Positions 1 through 9,734 of a stretch of DNA of 64,000 nucleotides are shown here, one piece after another. Made by a program: the position numbers and the translations under genes. The notes below the pieces were generated by a model, which saw only the letters and a list, made by a program, of their open reading frames with translations, ran no database searches and had not been told where the DNA came from. Origin of the DNA: Rhodospirillaceae bacterium (GTDB lineage: Bacteria > Pseudomonadota > Alphaproteobacteria > Dongiales > Dongiaceae); assembly GCA_016712715.1 (NCBI GenBank), contig JADJQM010000001.1:1135001-1199000 (forward strand), written 5' to 3'. Position 1 is the stretch's first letter. Every line of letters starts with the position of its first letter.

Positions 1-1
1 G

Positions 2-952
2 GAGGATTGGTCGCGCCGGCTGGTGGCGGAGAATGCCCTCACGGTCAACGACCTCATCTGGCCGGTCTTCGTCAAGGAAGGTGGGCCGGCAAAGGAAGCC
101 GTGCCCTCGATGCCAGGTGTCGACCGGCTCACCCTTCCGGCGCTGGTGAAAGCTGCGGAGAAAGCGGCGAAGCTCGGCATTCCGGCTATGGCGCTGTTCC
201 CTGTGGTGCCGCGCGAGAAGAAATCAGCCGGCGCCGAGGAGGCCTACCGCGCCAACAATCTGTGCAACCGCGCGGTGGCGGCGCTGAAGAAAGCGGTGCC
301 GGAGATCGGCATCATCTGCGACGTGGCGCTCGACCCCTATACCGACCATGGCCATGACGGGCTCATGAAGGGTGGCGAGATCCTGAATGACGAGACGATC
401 GAAATCCTGATCCGTCAGACCCTGGCCCAGGCAGAGGCCGGCGTCGATATCGTGGCGCCCTCCGACATGATGGACGGCCGCATCGGCCGCCTGCGCGATG
501 CGCTCGATGCCGCCGGCTTCCAGCGGGTGAAACTGATGTCCTATGCCGCCAAATATGCGAGCGGCTTTTATGGTCCGTTCCGCGACGCGGTGGGCTCGAA
601 ATCGGCCCTCAAGGGCGACAAGCGCACCTATCAGATGGACGTCGCCAATGGCGACGAGGCGCTGCGGGAATGCGCTCTCGATGTAGCCGAAGGCGCCGAC
701 ATGCTGATGGTGAAGCCAGGCCTGCCCTATCTCGACATCATCTGGCGCGTGAAGGAGGCTTTCAAGATGCCGACCTTCGCCTATCAGGTGTCGGGCGAAT
801 ACGCGATGATCAAGGCCGCGGCAGGCAATGGCTGGCTCGACAATGACCGCGTTGTGATGGAGAGCCTGCTCTGCTTCAAGCGCGCCGGCGCCGATGGGAT
901 TCTCACCTACTCGGCCATTGAAGTGGCGGAACGGCTAGCCAAGCAACGCTAA
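2..952 (+). CDS. hemB: Delta-aminolevulinic acid dehydratase (porphobilinogen synthase), 5' end cut by the window
   Basis: Condenses two 5-aminolevulinate molecules to porphobilinogen in tetrapyrrole synthesis, in the cytoplasm. The open frame runs off the left edge; a GTG at 23 is internal, because the in-frame residues before it (EDWSRRLVAEN) continue the family sequence. Both active-site lysine contexts are present (SYAAKYASG and MLMVKPGLPYLD). The metal region reads DVALDPYTDHGHDG, with aspartate and alanine where zinc enzymes carry cysteines, so this is the magnesium/potassium-type enzyme common in alphaproteobacteria. The last 18 bases overlap the end of the convergent hydrolase gene on the other strand. 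Only about the last 316 codons are seen. Confidence 0.96.
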   Translation, partial: EDWSRRLVAENALTVNDLIWPVFVKEGGPAKEAVPSMPGVDRLTLPALVKAAEKAAKLGIPAMALFPVVPREKKSAGAEEAYRANNLCNRAVAALKKAVPEIGIICDVALDPYTDHGHDGLMKGGEILNDETIEILIRQTLAQAEAGVDIVAPSDMMDGRIGRLRDALDAAGFQRVKLMSYAAKYASGFYGPFRDAVGSKSALKGDKRTYQMDVANGDEALRECALDVAEGADMLMVKPGLPYLDIIWRVKEAFKMPTFAYQVSGEYAMIKAAAGNGWLDNDRVVMESLLCFKRAGADGILTYSAIEVAERLAKQR

Positions 953-1906
953 AAACCGCAGCAGCGCCATGTCGTACCAGGGCCGGTCGAGGCCCTGCCC
1001 ATGGAAGCCGACATGGCCGCCCGAGACCGGCAGCTTCAACTGCAGATAGGGATTGTCGTCCCACTTCACCTGGCCATAGCAGGCAACCGGAATCCACGGA
1101 TCGTCCGAGGCATGGATCACCATGGTCGGCACCCGCACGCCCCCCAAGCGCTGTGCGGCAGAAGATTCGGCGTAATATTCATCGGCATCGCGAAAGCCGT
1201 TCTCCGGCGCCACGATGCGATTGTCATATTCCGTGATGGTGCGGATATCCTTGGCGATGATGCCGCGCTCAACGCGCATGCCGTCGATGAGATGCGCATG
1301 ATAGAGGCGGTTGCGCTTCGACGTGATGGAGATGGAGGTAGCCTTGAGGTCGATCGGTGCCGAAATGCTCACCGCCCCAAGGAGATCCGCATTGCTGCCG
1401 GCTTCGCTCAGATATTTCAGCAGCACATTGCCGCCCAGCGAATAGCCGACCGCCACCACGCCGTGACGTTTCAAGGTCGGTTCAAGACCGGCGAGCGCGC
1501 TTGCGATGTCTTCGCTGCGGCCGGCGTGATAGGTCCCCTTGGCGAAGTCACGGCCAGGACCGGCACCGCGCAGATTGAGGCGCATGACCGGGTAGCCGGC
1601 CGCCAGCAGATGGCAGGCACTGACCCGCACATAATAGCTGTCCTCGCTGCCCGACAGGCCATGGACGAGGAGAATGAGGGGGCGTTTCCCTGGATCCGCC
1701 GGCCGGTGCAGTTTGGCGATCAGCCGATCGCCACTGCCGTCGTTGCAGGTGAAGATATGCCCTTCGCCGGGCCAGAGATCGAGATTGTCCTTGGGCGGTC
1801 GGATCCAGTTGCGCAGGGTCTGCAGATCGCCACCCCGCCACAGCCGCAGCGGCCGGAAGGGCGGCAATTCGAGTTTCTGGAGAGTCCTTATCTGCCCGTC
1901 AGCCAT
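935..1906 (-). CDS. YheT-family alpha/beta hydrolase
   Basis: A 323-residue cytoplasmic serine hydrolase of the YheT (UPF0017) group, whose substrate is not known in most bacteria. The family start RPLRLWRGGDLQTL is present, the nucleophile elbow is GYSLGG (Ser156), the acid lies in HASDDPW, and the histidine in the late SGGHVGFHG stretch. LLVHGLSGSEDS near residue 80 forms the oxyanion-side loop. It is the last gene of a three-gene minus-strand run (ornithine decarboxylase, hydrolase, this gene) and its start overlaps the preceding gene by 19 bases, with no clear ribosome binding site, so translational coupling is likely. Confidence 0.88.
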   Translation of the reverse strand: MADGQIRTLQKLELPPFRPLRLWRGGDLQTLRNWIRPPKDNLDLWPGEGHIFTCNDGSGDRLIAKLHRPADPGKRPLILLVHGLSGSEDSYYVRVSACHLLAAGYPVMRLNLRGAGPGRDFAKGTYHAGRSEDIASALAGLEPTLKRHGVVAVGYSLGGNVLLKYLSEAGSNADLLGAVSISAPIDLKATSISITSKRNRLYHAHLIDGMRVERGIIAKDIRTITEYDNRIVAPENGFRDADEYYAESSAAQRLGGVRVPTMVIHASDDPWIPVACYGQVKWDDNPYLQLKLPVSGGHVGFHGQGLDRPWYDMALLRFLALLG

Positions 1907-2733
1907 TCTTTGATCTGATCGATCTGCTCAGGAGCCATCAGGGCCGGGGCGTGGCCCATGCCGCCCCAGGTCACGAGTTTCGCCTTGGGACCACGCTCGG
2001 TCATTTCCACCGCGGTCTCCGCCGTCAAGAGATCGGAATCCGCACCGCGCAACACGAGGGTCGGCGCCACGACCTTGTCCCAGAGCGCCCATAAATCCCA
2101 ATCCTGCACCGCCATCTTTACGTTGACGGCGATCGCCGGATCATAGGCGAGGCCATAGGTGCCGTCCGGCCGCAGGCGATGGCCGAAGGCCACCATATGC
2201 TGCCATTGCGCGTCAGTCAGCGGGCCGAAGGGGGCCAGCACTTTCCGGAGATGCGTCTCGACGGCGGAGAGCGATGAGAAGCGGTTGTCGAGGCCGACAT
2301 AGTCCGCGATGCGGAGCAGCGCCGCCTTGGGCACGAAGGGGCCGACATCGTTGATGACGAGTTTGCGGATGGGGGTGCCTGCCTGGGCCGCCAGCGTCAT
2401 GCCGATGAGGCCGCCCATCGAGGTGCCGACCCAGTCAAGCTCCGTGACATCGAGCCTGGCGATGAGCGCGCTCATATCCGCGCAATATTGCGGATAGCCG
2501 TAATGGACCGGATCGCGCAGCCAATCGCTTTTGCCGCGACCCACGATATCCGGGCAAATGACCCGTGCCTCCTTCGACAATTCGGTGGCCAGGGCATCGA
2601 AGTCGCGGCCGTTGCGCGTCAGGCCATGGCAGCAGAGGATCACCCGCGACGCCGCAGGATCACCCCATTCCACATAGGCGACATTGTGGAAGCCTGCTGG
2701 ACTGAGCGCCAGGAATTGCTTCTGCCGCATCAT
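1888..2733 (-). CDS. Alpha/beta hydrolase
   Basis: A 281-residue alpha/beta-fold hydrolase of unassigned substrate. It has the CCHGLTRNGRDF oxyanion loop near residue 35, the GTSMGG nucleophile elbow (Ser105), an acid candidate in RGADSDLL and a late histidine in GGMGHAP. The start follows the ornithine decarboxylase stop by two bases, so the two genes are almost certainly co-transcribed; ATG at 2730 is an equally possible start. The sequence resembles esterase or haloperoxidase-like members, but nothing seen fixes a reaction. Confidence 0.88.
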   Translation of the reverse strand: MMRQKQFLALSPAGFHNVAYVEWGDPAASRVILCCHGLTRNGRDFDALATELSKEARVICPDIVGRGKSDWLRDPVHYGYPQYCADMSALIARLDVTELDWVGTSMGGLIGMTLAAQAGTPIRKLVINDVGPFVPKAALLRIADYVGLDNRFSSLSAVETHLRKVLAPFGPLTDAQWQHMVAFGHRLRPDGTYGLAYDPAIAVNVKMAVQDWDLWALWDKVVAPTLVLRGADSDLLTAETAVEMTERGPKAKLVTWGGMGHAPALMAPEQIDQIKEWLTGR

Positions 2734-2735
2734 GG

Positions 2736-3887
2736 TCAGCGCACGCTGCCCATCGGCTGATCATGGACGACAACCAGCGTTTCCGGCGCGAAGCCGTTGA
2801 AGCGTGTCGCCAGCGCATTTGAATAGGCACCGACCCGGTCGATCTCGATCCAATCGCCCTCGTCGATGTCCGAGGGGAGCGAGAAGGTCGAAGGCAGGAC
2901 GTCGAGGGAGTCGCAGGTGGGGCCGTTGAGGATGAAATCCTTGGGCGCGCCGGTGAGCGCTCCGGCCAGGCGATGGGCCCGTGCCGGCAGCCTGACGCCG
3001 GCATCGACGGTTTCCGACAGCGAACCGTAGATGCCGTCATTGATGTAGAGCTGGTCGTCCTTGCGCAGTTGAACCTGGGTCACCACCGAGACCGCATGGG
3101 CCACCAGCGCACGGCCGGGCTCGCACATTAGTACGCAGTCGCGGCGCAGTTTCAGCTTCTTCACACCCTCTTCGATTTCGTGAATGAAGTCCTCGAAGGG
3201 CGGCATGTTAGTGCCGAGATATTCCGCCGGAAAGCCACCGCCGACATCGAGGCCGACAATATCCACCTTGGCCTTCTCCAGCACCTCGCCGACGATCTTC
3301 AGCGCCTCGCCATAGGCGCCGGGCACGAGGCATTGCGAGCCGACATGGAAAGCAAGGCCGACCCGGCAGCCGCGCGACGCCGCATCGCGCAGCATGGACG
3401 CGGCATCGTCGACATCGGCGCCGAATTTCGCGGCCAGGTGGTAGAACGCGCCATCGACAGGCGGCGTCTTCAGGCGGACATAGATGGTGAGGCCCTCGGC
3501 ACCGCCGGTCTCCGTGAGGATCTTGTTGAGCTCGCTCGGGTGATCGATGATGTAGGTGTCGATCTCATAGACCTTGGCGGCCGTGTTGATGACGGCGCGG
3601 CCCTTTACCGGGTGCATGAAATAGCAGGCGGCATCGGGAAAGCTCTCGCGCACCTGGGCGATCTCGGGCAGCGAGGCGGTGTCGAAATGGCGGATACCGG
3701 CGCGGTGCAGTGCGCGCAGCACCTCGGCATGCGGGTTGCACTTCACCGCATAGAGGACCCGGCCCGGAAACTGCTCCAGGAACCGGGTAGCCGCCTGGGT
3801 GATGATCTCGGGTCGCAGGCAATAGACCGGATAGCTGGGCTTCAGCGTCTCGATCATGCTCCGAACGCTTTCGAATTCTTTCGCCAT
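2736..3887 (-). CDS. PLP-dependent ornithine decarboxylase (fold type III)
   Basis: Converts ornithine to putrescine, or a close relative such as lysine. This is the alanine-racemase-fold (eukaryotic-type) decarboxylase. Numbered from the chosen start: YAVKCNP with PLP lysine 49, HVGSQ 181-185, GGGFP 216-220 (phosphate loop), EPGRA 256-260 and the active-site cysteine in GPTCDSLD (Cys325). The start at 3887 is preferred because CAGGAG precedes it by about six bases; an in-frame ATG at 3920 lacks such a site. The length, 383 residues, is normal for bacterial members. It heads an operon with two hydrolases. A putrescine source fits the two polyamine importers and the catabolic genes elsewhere in the window. 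Lysine specificity cannot be excluded. Confidence 0.9.
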   Translation of the reverse strand: MAKEFESVRSMIETLKPSYPVYCLRPEIITQAATRFLEQFPGRVLYAVKCNPHAEVLRALHRAGIRHFDTASLPEIAQVRESFPDAACYFMHPVKGRAVINTAAKVYEIDTYIIDHPSELNKILTETGGAEGLTIYVRLKTPPVDGAFYHLAAKFGADVDDAASMLRDAASRGCRVGLAFHVGSQCLVPGAYGEALKIVGEVLEKAKVDIVGLDVGGGFPAEYLGTNMPPFEDFIHEIEEGVKKLKLRRDCVLMCEPGRALVAHAVSVVTQVQLRKDDQLYINDGIYGSLSETVDAGVRLPARAHRLAGALTGAPKDFILNGPTCDSLDVLPSTFSLPSDIDEGDWIEIDRVGAYSNALATRFNGFAPETLVVVHDQPMGSVR

Positions 3888-4033
3888 ACCCAACTCCTGA
3901 GGCTCATATGCCGACTTCATGGGCTTCTAGCCGATAGGCCCGCTGTTGTCACCCAGCCCCCGGATCAGCTATCTAAATGCCCCAAGGAACAAGTCATATT
4001 AATGACAGAACGCAGGTCGGGGGGATTGGGGAG

Positions 4034-5230
4034 ATGGCGCAATCGAACGGGGCGACCCGAGGCAAGGCCGAGAGTAAGGCCGGGGGGCCGCTTTCCGGCA
4101 TCGTGATCATCGACCTCACCCGGGTGCTGGCGGGGCCGTTCTGCACCATGTTGCTCTCTGACCTGGGTGCCCGGGTGATCAAGGTGGAAAATCCCAAAGG
4201 CGGCGATGATTCCCGCGCCTACGGCCCCTTCATCAACGGCAAGTCCGGCTATTTCATTGCCCAGAACCGGGGAAGCGAATCGATCGCCCTCGATCTCAAG
4301 AATGAAGCTGACCAGGCGATCCTGCACCGGCTGCTGCGCGGCGCCGATGTAATGATCGAGAATTTTCGGCCCGGCACCATGGCACGGCTCGGTTTTGGCC
4401 AGGAAGACCTGAAGCGGCTCTACCCTAAGCTGATTTACGCCTCGACCTCCGGCTTCGGCCAGACCGGTCCCTATGCCGACCGCCCGGCCTACGACATCAT
4501 CGCCCAGGCCATGGGCGGCATCATGAGCATCACCGGCCATGAGGGTGGCGAGCCGACCCGTGTCGGCGCCTCGATCGGCGATCTCGGTGCCGGCCTGTTC
4601 ACGGCGCTGGGCATCGTCTCGGCGTTGCACCACCGCCATCAGTCCGGCGAAGGCATCGCCGTTGATGTCGCCATGCTCGACAGCCAGTTGGCGCTGCTGG
4701 AGAACGCCATCGCGCGCTATTACTCCACCGGCACATCGCCCAAGCCCCTGGGTGCGCGGCACCCGTCGATCGCCCCCTTCGAGGCATACCGGACGAAAGA
4801 CAGTTATGTCGTCATCGCCTGCGGCAATGATTCGCTGTTCAGGACCTTCTGCGGCGTGGTGCAGCACGCGACATTGGCGGACGATCCGCGCTTTGCCACC
4901 AACGCCAAGCGGTCGGAACATGTCACCCAGTTGAAGGAAATGCTGGAGAGCTTCCTCACCCAGAACACCACCGACTATTGGCTGGAGCTGTTCAACCGCA
5001 CCGGCATTCCATCAGCGCCGATCAACAATGTGGAACAGGCGATCCATGATCCGCAGGTGCAGCACCGGCAGATCGTGCTACCGATCGACGATCCCAGCGT
5101 GGCACCGCTGGAAGTCGCCGGCTCGCCGATCAAATTCTCCGGATTTGCGACACCGGCGATGCGGCCGGCGGCGCCGGAGCTTGACCAGGATCGCGCGCGC
5201 ATCCTGGCCGATTTTCCGGAAGCCAGCTAA
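4034..5230 (+). CDS. CaiB/BaiF-type (family III) CoA transferase
   Basis: Moves CoA between carboxylic acids by way of an enzyme-bound aspartyl thioester. From the chosen ATG, IDLTRVLAGPFCTMLLSDLGA forms the N-terminal Rossmann segment near residue 26, and the aspartate in IGDLGAG (Asp183) matches the family nucleophile. The acyl partners cannot be read from sequence. ATG at 4034 is chosen because a G-rich stretch lies upstream and the family domain starts soon after; an earlier in-frame ATG at 3977 would add 19 residues. It stands divergent from the ornithine decarboxylase operon. A second, separate family member lies at 57972-59189. Confidence 0.88.
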   Translation: MAQSNGATRGKAESKAGGPLSGIVIIDLTRVLAGPFCTMLLSDLGARVIKVENPKGGDDSRAYGPFINGKSGYFIAQNRGSESIALDLKNEADQAILHRLLRGADVMIENFRPGTMARLGFGQEDLKRLYPKLIYASTSGFGQTGPYADRPAYDIIAQAMGGIMSITGHEGGEPTRVGASIGDLGAGLFTALGIVSALHHRHQSGEGIAVDVAMLDSQLALLENAIARYYSTGTSPKPLGARHPSIAPFEAYRTKDSYVVIACGNDSLFRTFCGVVQHATLADDPRFATNAKRSEHVTQLKEMLESFLTQNTTDYWLELFNRTGIPSAPINNVEQAIHDPQVQHRQIVLPIDDPSVAPLEVAGSPIKFSGFATPAMRPAAPELDQDRARILADFPEAS

Positions 5231-5269
5231 GCTCGCCGCGGGGCGCGACGCTGTCAGGAAAAAGGTTTC

Positions 5270-7588
5270 ATGAGCAATTGGTTGCGCTGGACACTCCGCA
5301 TCTTCGTCATCTTGGTGCTGTTTGTCGCCGCCGCTGGCTTGGGCAGCTATCTGTGGCTACGCACGAGGCTGCCCCAGGCCGAGGGTGACATCACCCTGCC
5401 CGGCATCCCCGCCGCGGTCTCGATCACGCGTGACGATCGCGGCGTCCCCACCATTGCTGCACAGTCCAGCAACGATGCCTATTTCGCGCTTGGCTTCGTC
5501 CATGCGCAGGACCGGCTGTTCCAGATGGATGCGATGCGCCGACTTGGCGCCGGGCGCCTGTCCGAGGTTCTGGGTCCGGACACGCTTGAAACCGACCGCC
5601 TGATGCGGACGCTGGGACTCTACCGTTCGGCTGAGGCTCAGGTGCTGGCGGCAAGTCCGGCGCTCAAATCCGTGCTCAACGCCTATAGCGCCGGCGTGAA
5701 CGCCTTCATCGCCGCGCATGACGGTGCTTGGCCGCCGGAATTCTATCTGCTGGGCTACCGGCCAACGCCTTGGCGACCGGCGGATTCCCTGGTCTGGGGC
5801 CGCTTGATGGCGCTCGATCTTTCCAACAATTGGCAGGGGGAAACGACCAACCGGTTGATGAAGCGTGCCCTGCCGCCATACCTATTCGACCTGCTGGTAT
5901 CTGCGCCGACGGCGCGCGCCGCCAGCAATGATGACGGCAGCGTGCCGAACTGGCGTCAACCGCTCAGCTACGCATCTAACAGCTGGGCCGTGGGTCCCCT
6001 TCTCAGTGCCAGCGAAAAGCCGCTCATCGCCAACGATCCGCATCTGGGCCTCAGCCTGCCCGCAACCTGGTATCTGGCGCGCCTCGAAACACCGGATATG
6101 ACTTGGACGGGGGCGACGGCACCTGGCCTTCCCTTCATCATGATCGGCACCAATGGCCATGTCGCCTGGACCTTCACCACCACCCATGGGGATACCCAGG
6201 ATCTGTTCGAAGAACGGATCGTGCCGGAGCGCCCCGATCACTACGTGACCCCGACTGGCCCGCAGCCATTCCTCACACGGCAGGAAACGATCAGGATCAA
6301 GGATGCGCCGGAGATCGAGATCACCGTGCGCAGCACACGTCACGGCCCGGTCGTCTCCGATCTCAGCGACGATGGCGTGGCGCCGGACACCGTGCTGGCC
6401 CTGGCCTGGACGGCACTGCTGCCGGGTGACCGCACGCCGGAAAGCATCCTCGCCATGAACCATGCGCGCGATGCGACAGCGCTGGAAGTGGCGCTGGTCG
6501 ATTTTCACGCGCCTGAGCAGAACGTGGTCTATGCCGATCGCACCGGCGCCACCGGCTTCATCGCTGCCGGTCGCGTGCCGCTGCGCCGGGCGATCTTTGC
6601 CGAGAGCCGCCTGCCGGCACCGGGCTGGAGCGGCGCCTATGACTGGCTGGGTACCCTGCCGATGGCGGCCCTGCCGCAATTGCATGGCGACAGAAACGGT
6701 GTGCTGGTCACGGCGAACAACGATATCAGACCGGCGGGCTATCGTCCTTTCATCACTGCGGATTGGCCGGAAGAAGACCGCGCGAACCGGATCGGCGCCC
6801 TGCTGGAAAACAAGGCTGAGATCACGCCTGATCATCTGAAGGCTGTCCAGATGGACAATCATTCGGCGCCAGTGCTTGCCTTCGTGCGCCGCTGGCTGCC
6901 TGTGCTGGCGAAGGCGGACCCGCAGATGGCCGGCATCCTTGAGGCGTGGGATGGCGCCATGGACCGCGACCTTGCAGCCCCGCTGATCGCCACGATCCTG
7001 ATCGATCGTGTGGCAAAGCAGCTCCTTGCCGACGAGATGCGCGGCCATTTCCCCGACTGGTGGTTCTGGCAGATCGACCGGCTCCAGTTGATCCTCGCCG
7101 ATGGCCGCGCCTGCGACGATATTGTCAGCCCGGCAAAGGAAAGCTGTGCCGATATTCTCGTCGCGGCCTTTCGCGACACGCGCCGTGACCTCGCCGAAGC
7201 TTACGGACCAGATGCGGCGACATGGCGTTGGGGCGACAGCCACCGGGCGCACTTCAATCACCCGGTTTTCCGCCATGTCCCGTTGCTGCGGGATTGGCTC
7301 GATGCCGATCTGCCGACGGATGGCGATTTCTTCACGGTTAACCGCGGCACGCCGCTGCCACCCAGAGGCGGGGTCGCCCTCGCCCACGTGCATGGGCCGG
7401 GTCTGCGCTTCGTGCTCGATTTCGCCGCACCCGAGGCAGCACAGTTTGCCCTGGCCGGCGGACAATCGGGCAATCCGCTCTCGCGACACTATGACGATTG
7501 GCTGACTGATTGGCGGGATGGGGTCTATCGTGGATTAAAGGGTGGCGGGGCGGCGCAATTGGTGTTGCAGCCCGCCGATCCGGATTAG
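5270..7588 (+). CDS. Penicillin-acylase family Ntn hydrolase (peptidase S45)
   Basis: A 772-residue precursor of the type that cuts itself into alpha and beta chains and hydrolyses amides such as N-acyl homoserine lactones or side-chain amides. Residues 8-30 form an N-terminal membrane anchor or uncleaved signal. The beta-chain N-terminus is in ASNSWAVGP, giving Ser236 as nucleophile (SNxW motif); NDPHLGL and the late VTANND stretch match the family. The protein probably sits on the periplasmic side. It follows the CoA transferase with a 39-base gap and may share its transcript. The acyl substrate is unknown; quorum-signal acylase is one possibility, not shown. Confidence 0.9.
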   Translation: MSNWLRWTLRIFVILVLFVAAAGLGSYLWLRTRLPQAEGDITLPGIPAAVSITRDDRGVPTIAAQSSNDAYFALGFVHAQDRLFQMDAMRRLGAGRLSEVLGPDTLETDRLMRTLGLYRSAEAQVLAASPALKSVLNAYSAGVNAFIAAHDGAWPPEFYLLGYRPTPWRPADSLVWGRLMALDLSNNWQGETTNRLMKRALPPYLFDLLVSAPTARAASNDDGSVPNWRQPLSYASNSWAVGPLLSASEKPLIANDPHLGLSLPATWYLARLETPDMTWTGATAPGLPFIMIGTNGHVAWTFTTTHGDTQDLFEERIVPERPDHYVTPTGPQPFLTRQETIRIKDAPEIEITVRSTRHGPVVSDLSDDGVAPDTVLALAWTALLPGDRTPESILAMNHARDATALEVALVDFHAPEQNVVYADRTGATGFIAAGRVPLRRAIFAESRLPAPGWSGAYDWLGTLPMAALPQLHGDRNGVLVTANNDIRPAGYRPFITADWPEEDRANRIGALLENKAEITPDHLKAVQMDNHSAPVLAFVRRWLPVLAKADPQMAGILEAWDGAMDRDLAAPLIATILIDRVAKQLLADEMRGHFPDWWFWQIDRLQLILADGRACDDIVSPAKESCADILVAAFRDTRRDLAEAYGPDAATWRWGDSHRAHFNHPVFRHVPLLRDWLDADLPTDGDFFTVNRGTPLPPRGGVALAHVHGPGLRFVLDFAAPEAAQFALAGGQSGNPLSRHYDDWLTDWRDGVYRGLKGGGAAQLVLQPADPD

Positions 7589-7619
7589 GGCATCGCCGCG
7601 CAACTCTTCAGCTACTATC

Positions 7620-7638
7620 TGAATTGAACCTCAATTCA
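7620..7638. repeat. Short inverted repeat upstream of motA
   Basis: Two 8-base arms (TGAATTGA and TCAATTCA) separated by three bases lie between the acylase gene and motA, about 85 bases before the motA start. It could be an operator or a small hairpin. No T-run follows, so it is not a convincing terminator. Confidence 0.35.
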
Positions 7639-7723
7639 AGCTCTTGCCCCGACTCCTAAACCAAGTATTAACTAAAACCGGTGATGTTGTGGTGGGTTAA
7701 ACAGGGGCGGGTTCGGGCTATCC

Positions 7724-8581
7724 ATGCTGGTTATCGTCGGCATCGTCATCGTATTTGGCTGCGTCTTTGGCGCCTATTCCGTTCACGGGGACCTACGGGT
7801 TCTGTGGCAGCCGCTCGAATTCGTGATCATTCTGGGCGCGGCCATGGGCGCCCTTATCATCAGCAACACAAAAACTGGCCTCAAAGCGACCGGCGCGGCC
7901 TTCAAGCGTGCTCTCAAGGGTCCACATTACAAAAAAGCCGATTACGTCGAATTGCTCTCCGTCCTCTACCAGATTTTCCGGCTCGCGAAAACCAAGGGCA
8001 TGTTGGCCCTGGAGCAGCACGTGGAAAAACCGGACGAGAGCACCCTCTTCGCGCAGTTTCCAAAATTCCAGCACGATCACCATGCCGTCGAGTTTCTGTG
8101 CGACTATCTGCGCATGATGACCTTGGGTACCGAAAACCCCAACGAGGTCGAAACCCTGATTGACGCGGAACTGGAGACGCATCACGCCGAGCTCCATGTC
8201 GGTAGCCATGCGATCCAGAGCACGGCCGATGCCATGCCCGCCCTTGGCATTGTCGCCGCGGTGCTCGGCGTCATCGTAACAATGGGCTCGATCGCCGAAC
8301 CGCCGGAAATTCTTGGCGGCCTCATCGGCGCGGCCCTAGTCGGTACGTTTTTCGGTATCTTAATGTCATACGGTGTCTTTGCGCCCATTGCATCGGTCGT
8401 TATTGCGACCGACAATGCCGATGCCAAATATTACCAGTGCATGAAGTCCGGCTTGCTGGCCCACATGCAGGGCTATCCACCAGCCGTGTCGGTCGAATTC
8501 GCGCGCAAGGTCCTTTGGTCGACCGAACGGCCGAGCTTCTATGAGGTCGAGCAGGCCGTCAGCGCCCTGCCGACGCCTTAA
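7724..8581 (+). CDS. motA: Flagellar motor stator protein MotA
   Basis: Inner-membrane stator subunit that couples ion flow through MotA/MotB to flagellar rotation. The 285-residue length and layout match: two N-terminal membrane segments (residues about 2-50), a large cytoplasmic loop, and two closing segments with the conserved proline-glycine stretch (ADAMPALGIVAAVLGVIVTM and LGGLIGAALVGTFFGILMSY). The ribosome binding site is weak. motB follows after 21 bases. No flagellar structural or chemotaxis genes are nearby, so the stator pair sits apart from the main flagellar region. Confidence 0.95.
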   Translation: MLVIVGIVIVFGCVFGAYSVHGDLRVLWQPLEFVIILGAAMGALIISNTKTGLKATGAAFKRALKGPHYKKADYVELLSVLYQIFRLAKTKGMLALEQHVEKPDESTLFAQFPKFQHDHHAVEFLCDYLRMMTLGTENPNEVETLIDAELETHHAELHVGSHAIQSTADAMPALGIVAAVLGVIVTMGSIAEPPEILGGLIGAALVGTFFGILMSYGVFAPIASVVIATDNADAKYYQCMKSGLLAHMQGYPPAVSVEFARKVLWSTERPSFYEVEQAVSALPTP

Positions 8582-8602
8582 GGCACTTGAGAGGTCAGAT
8601 CC

Positions 8603-9616
8603 ATGGCGGATGAAAGACCGATCATCATCAAGCGGATCAAGAAGGTCGCCGGCGGCGCCCATGGCGGCGCCTGGAAGGTGGCCTATGCCGACTTCGTGAC
8701 GGCGATGATGGCGTTCTTCCTGTTGCTGTGGCTGCTCGGCAACACCACCGATGAGCAGAAAAAGGCCATCGGCCATTATTTCACCCCCACTCTTGCCATA
8801 ACCGATGCAGCGACCTCGGTCTCCGTGATGGACGGTCAGGAGCAGGTGATGGACGCAGCCAGCGGCACGGCCGCCGCCGAGGTTGAGATCGATATCGAGG
8901 AAGAAGGCACCGGCGCCACGGGCGACGGGACCGGCGAGGCCGATACCGAGGAAGCTGCGGCCACAGCTGAAGGGGAAAAGCCGATCGATGCCGCCGAGGC
9001 CAAGGCAGCGCTGAAGGCCACGGAAGAGAAGAAGTTCGAGGAAGTGAAGCAACAGATCCAGCAGGTGATCGCGGAATCGCCGGACCTTTCCGGCCTGCAG
9101 GACAATCTGAAGATCGACCAGACTCCGGAAGGACTTCGCATCCAGTTGCTCGATGCCGAGAAGGAATCGATGTTCGCCTCAGGCAGTGCGAACATGGATG
9201 AAAAGAGCCGCCGTCTACTTGGTCTGGTCGCGCAGGCCGTCAAGAATTTGCCCAACAAGCTTGCCATCTCGGGCCACACGGATTCGTCCCCCTATGTGGG
9301 CGCGGACGGGCGCACCAATTGGGAATTGTCGTCTGATCGCGCCAATGCGGCGCGGCGCGTCCTGGTCGAAAATGGGGTCCAGGCGAGCAATGTCCGTAAC
9401 GTTGTCGGGCGCGCCGATACAGACCCCTTCATCGCGGACAATCCTGCGGATCCGAAGAACCGCCGTATCTCGATCACGCTATTGAGCAATGTGCTAGATA
9501 CCCCCGGCGGCCAAGGTGCCGCGCCAGCCGCAGCGCCGGCAGCACCGGCAGCACCGGATGAGCCGCCCGCGGAAATCATCCCGCCTGCAAACGTCGAACC
9601 CGATTCCGGCGGGTGA
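8603..9616 (+). CDS. motB: Flagellar motor stator protein MotB
   Basis: Partner of MotA that carries the ion-conducting aspartate and anchors the stator to peptidoglycan. The N-terminal KKVAGGAHGGAWKVAYADF motif places the proton-binding residue at Asp30, in front of a single membrane helix (about 32-48). A long acidic Ala/Glu/Thr-rich linker follows (about 85-140), then the OmpA-like peptidoglycan-binding domain (about 175-300, with SGHTDSSPY and NRRISITLL). The tail is Ala/Pro-rich. GAGAGG lies upstream of the ATG. The acidic linker is longer than in enteric MotB. Confidence 0.95.
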   Translation: MADERPIIIKRIKKVAGGAHGGAWKVAYADFVTAMMAFFLLLWLLGNTTDEQKKAIGHYFTPTLAITDAATSVSVMDGQEQVMDAASGTAAAEVEIDIEEEGTGATGDGTGEADTEEAAATAEGEKPIDAAEAKAALKATEEKKFEEVKQQIQQVIAESPDLSGLQDNLKIDQTPEGLRIQLLDAEKESMFASGSANMDEKSRRLLGLVAQAVKNLPNKLAISGHTDSSPYVGADGRTNWELSSDRANAARRVLVENGVQASNVRNVVGRADTDPFIADNPADPKNRRISITLLSNVLDTPGGQGAAPAAAPAAPAAPDEPPAEIIPPANVEPDSGG

Positions 9617-9625
9617 CGATCCCGT

Positions 9626-9673
9626 GATCGCCGCAGAAACCCGCATTTCCTGATGGAAAGTGGGCTTGCGATC
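9626..9673 (+). terminator. Possible stem-loop after motB
   Basis: Outer arms GATCGC/GCGATC and inner arms TTTCC/GGAAA around a TGAT loop can form an imperfect long hairpin directly after the motB stop. There is no T-run after it, so the termination role is only a guess. Confidence 0.3.
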
Positions 9674-9734
9674 GGCGCCCCGACATCACATATCCAGCGC
9701 GTAGCCAGTCCGCAGCCAAGCCACAGGCCCAGAT

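Noticed and set aside
5882..7489. Minus-strand open frame of 535 codons opposite the acylase gene
   Set aside because: Antisense shadow; the acylase nucleophile and family motifs are on the plus strand.
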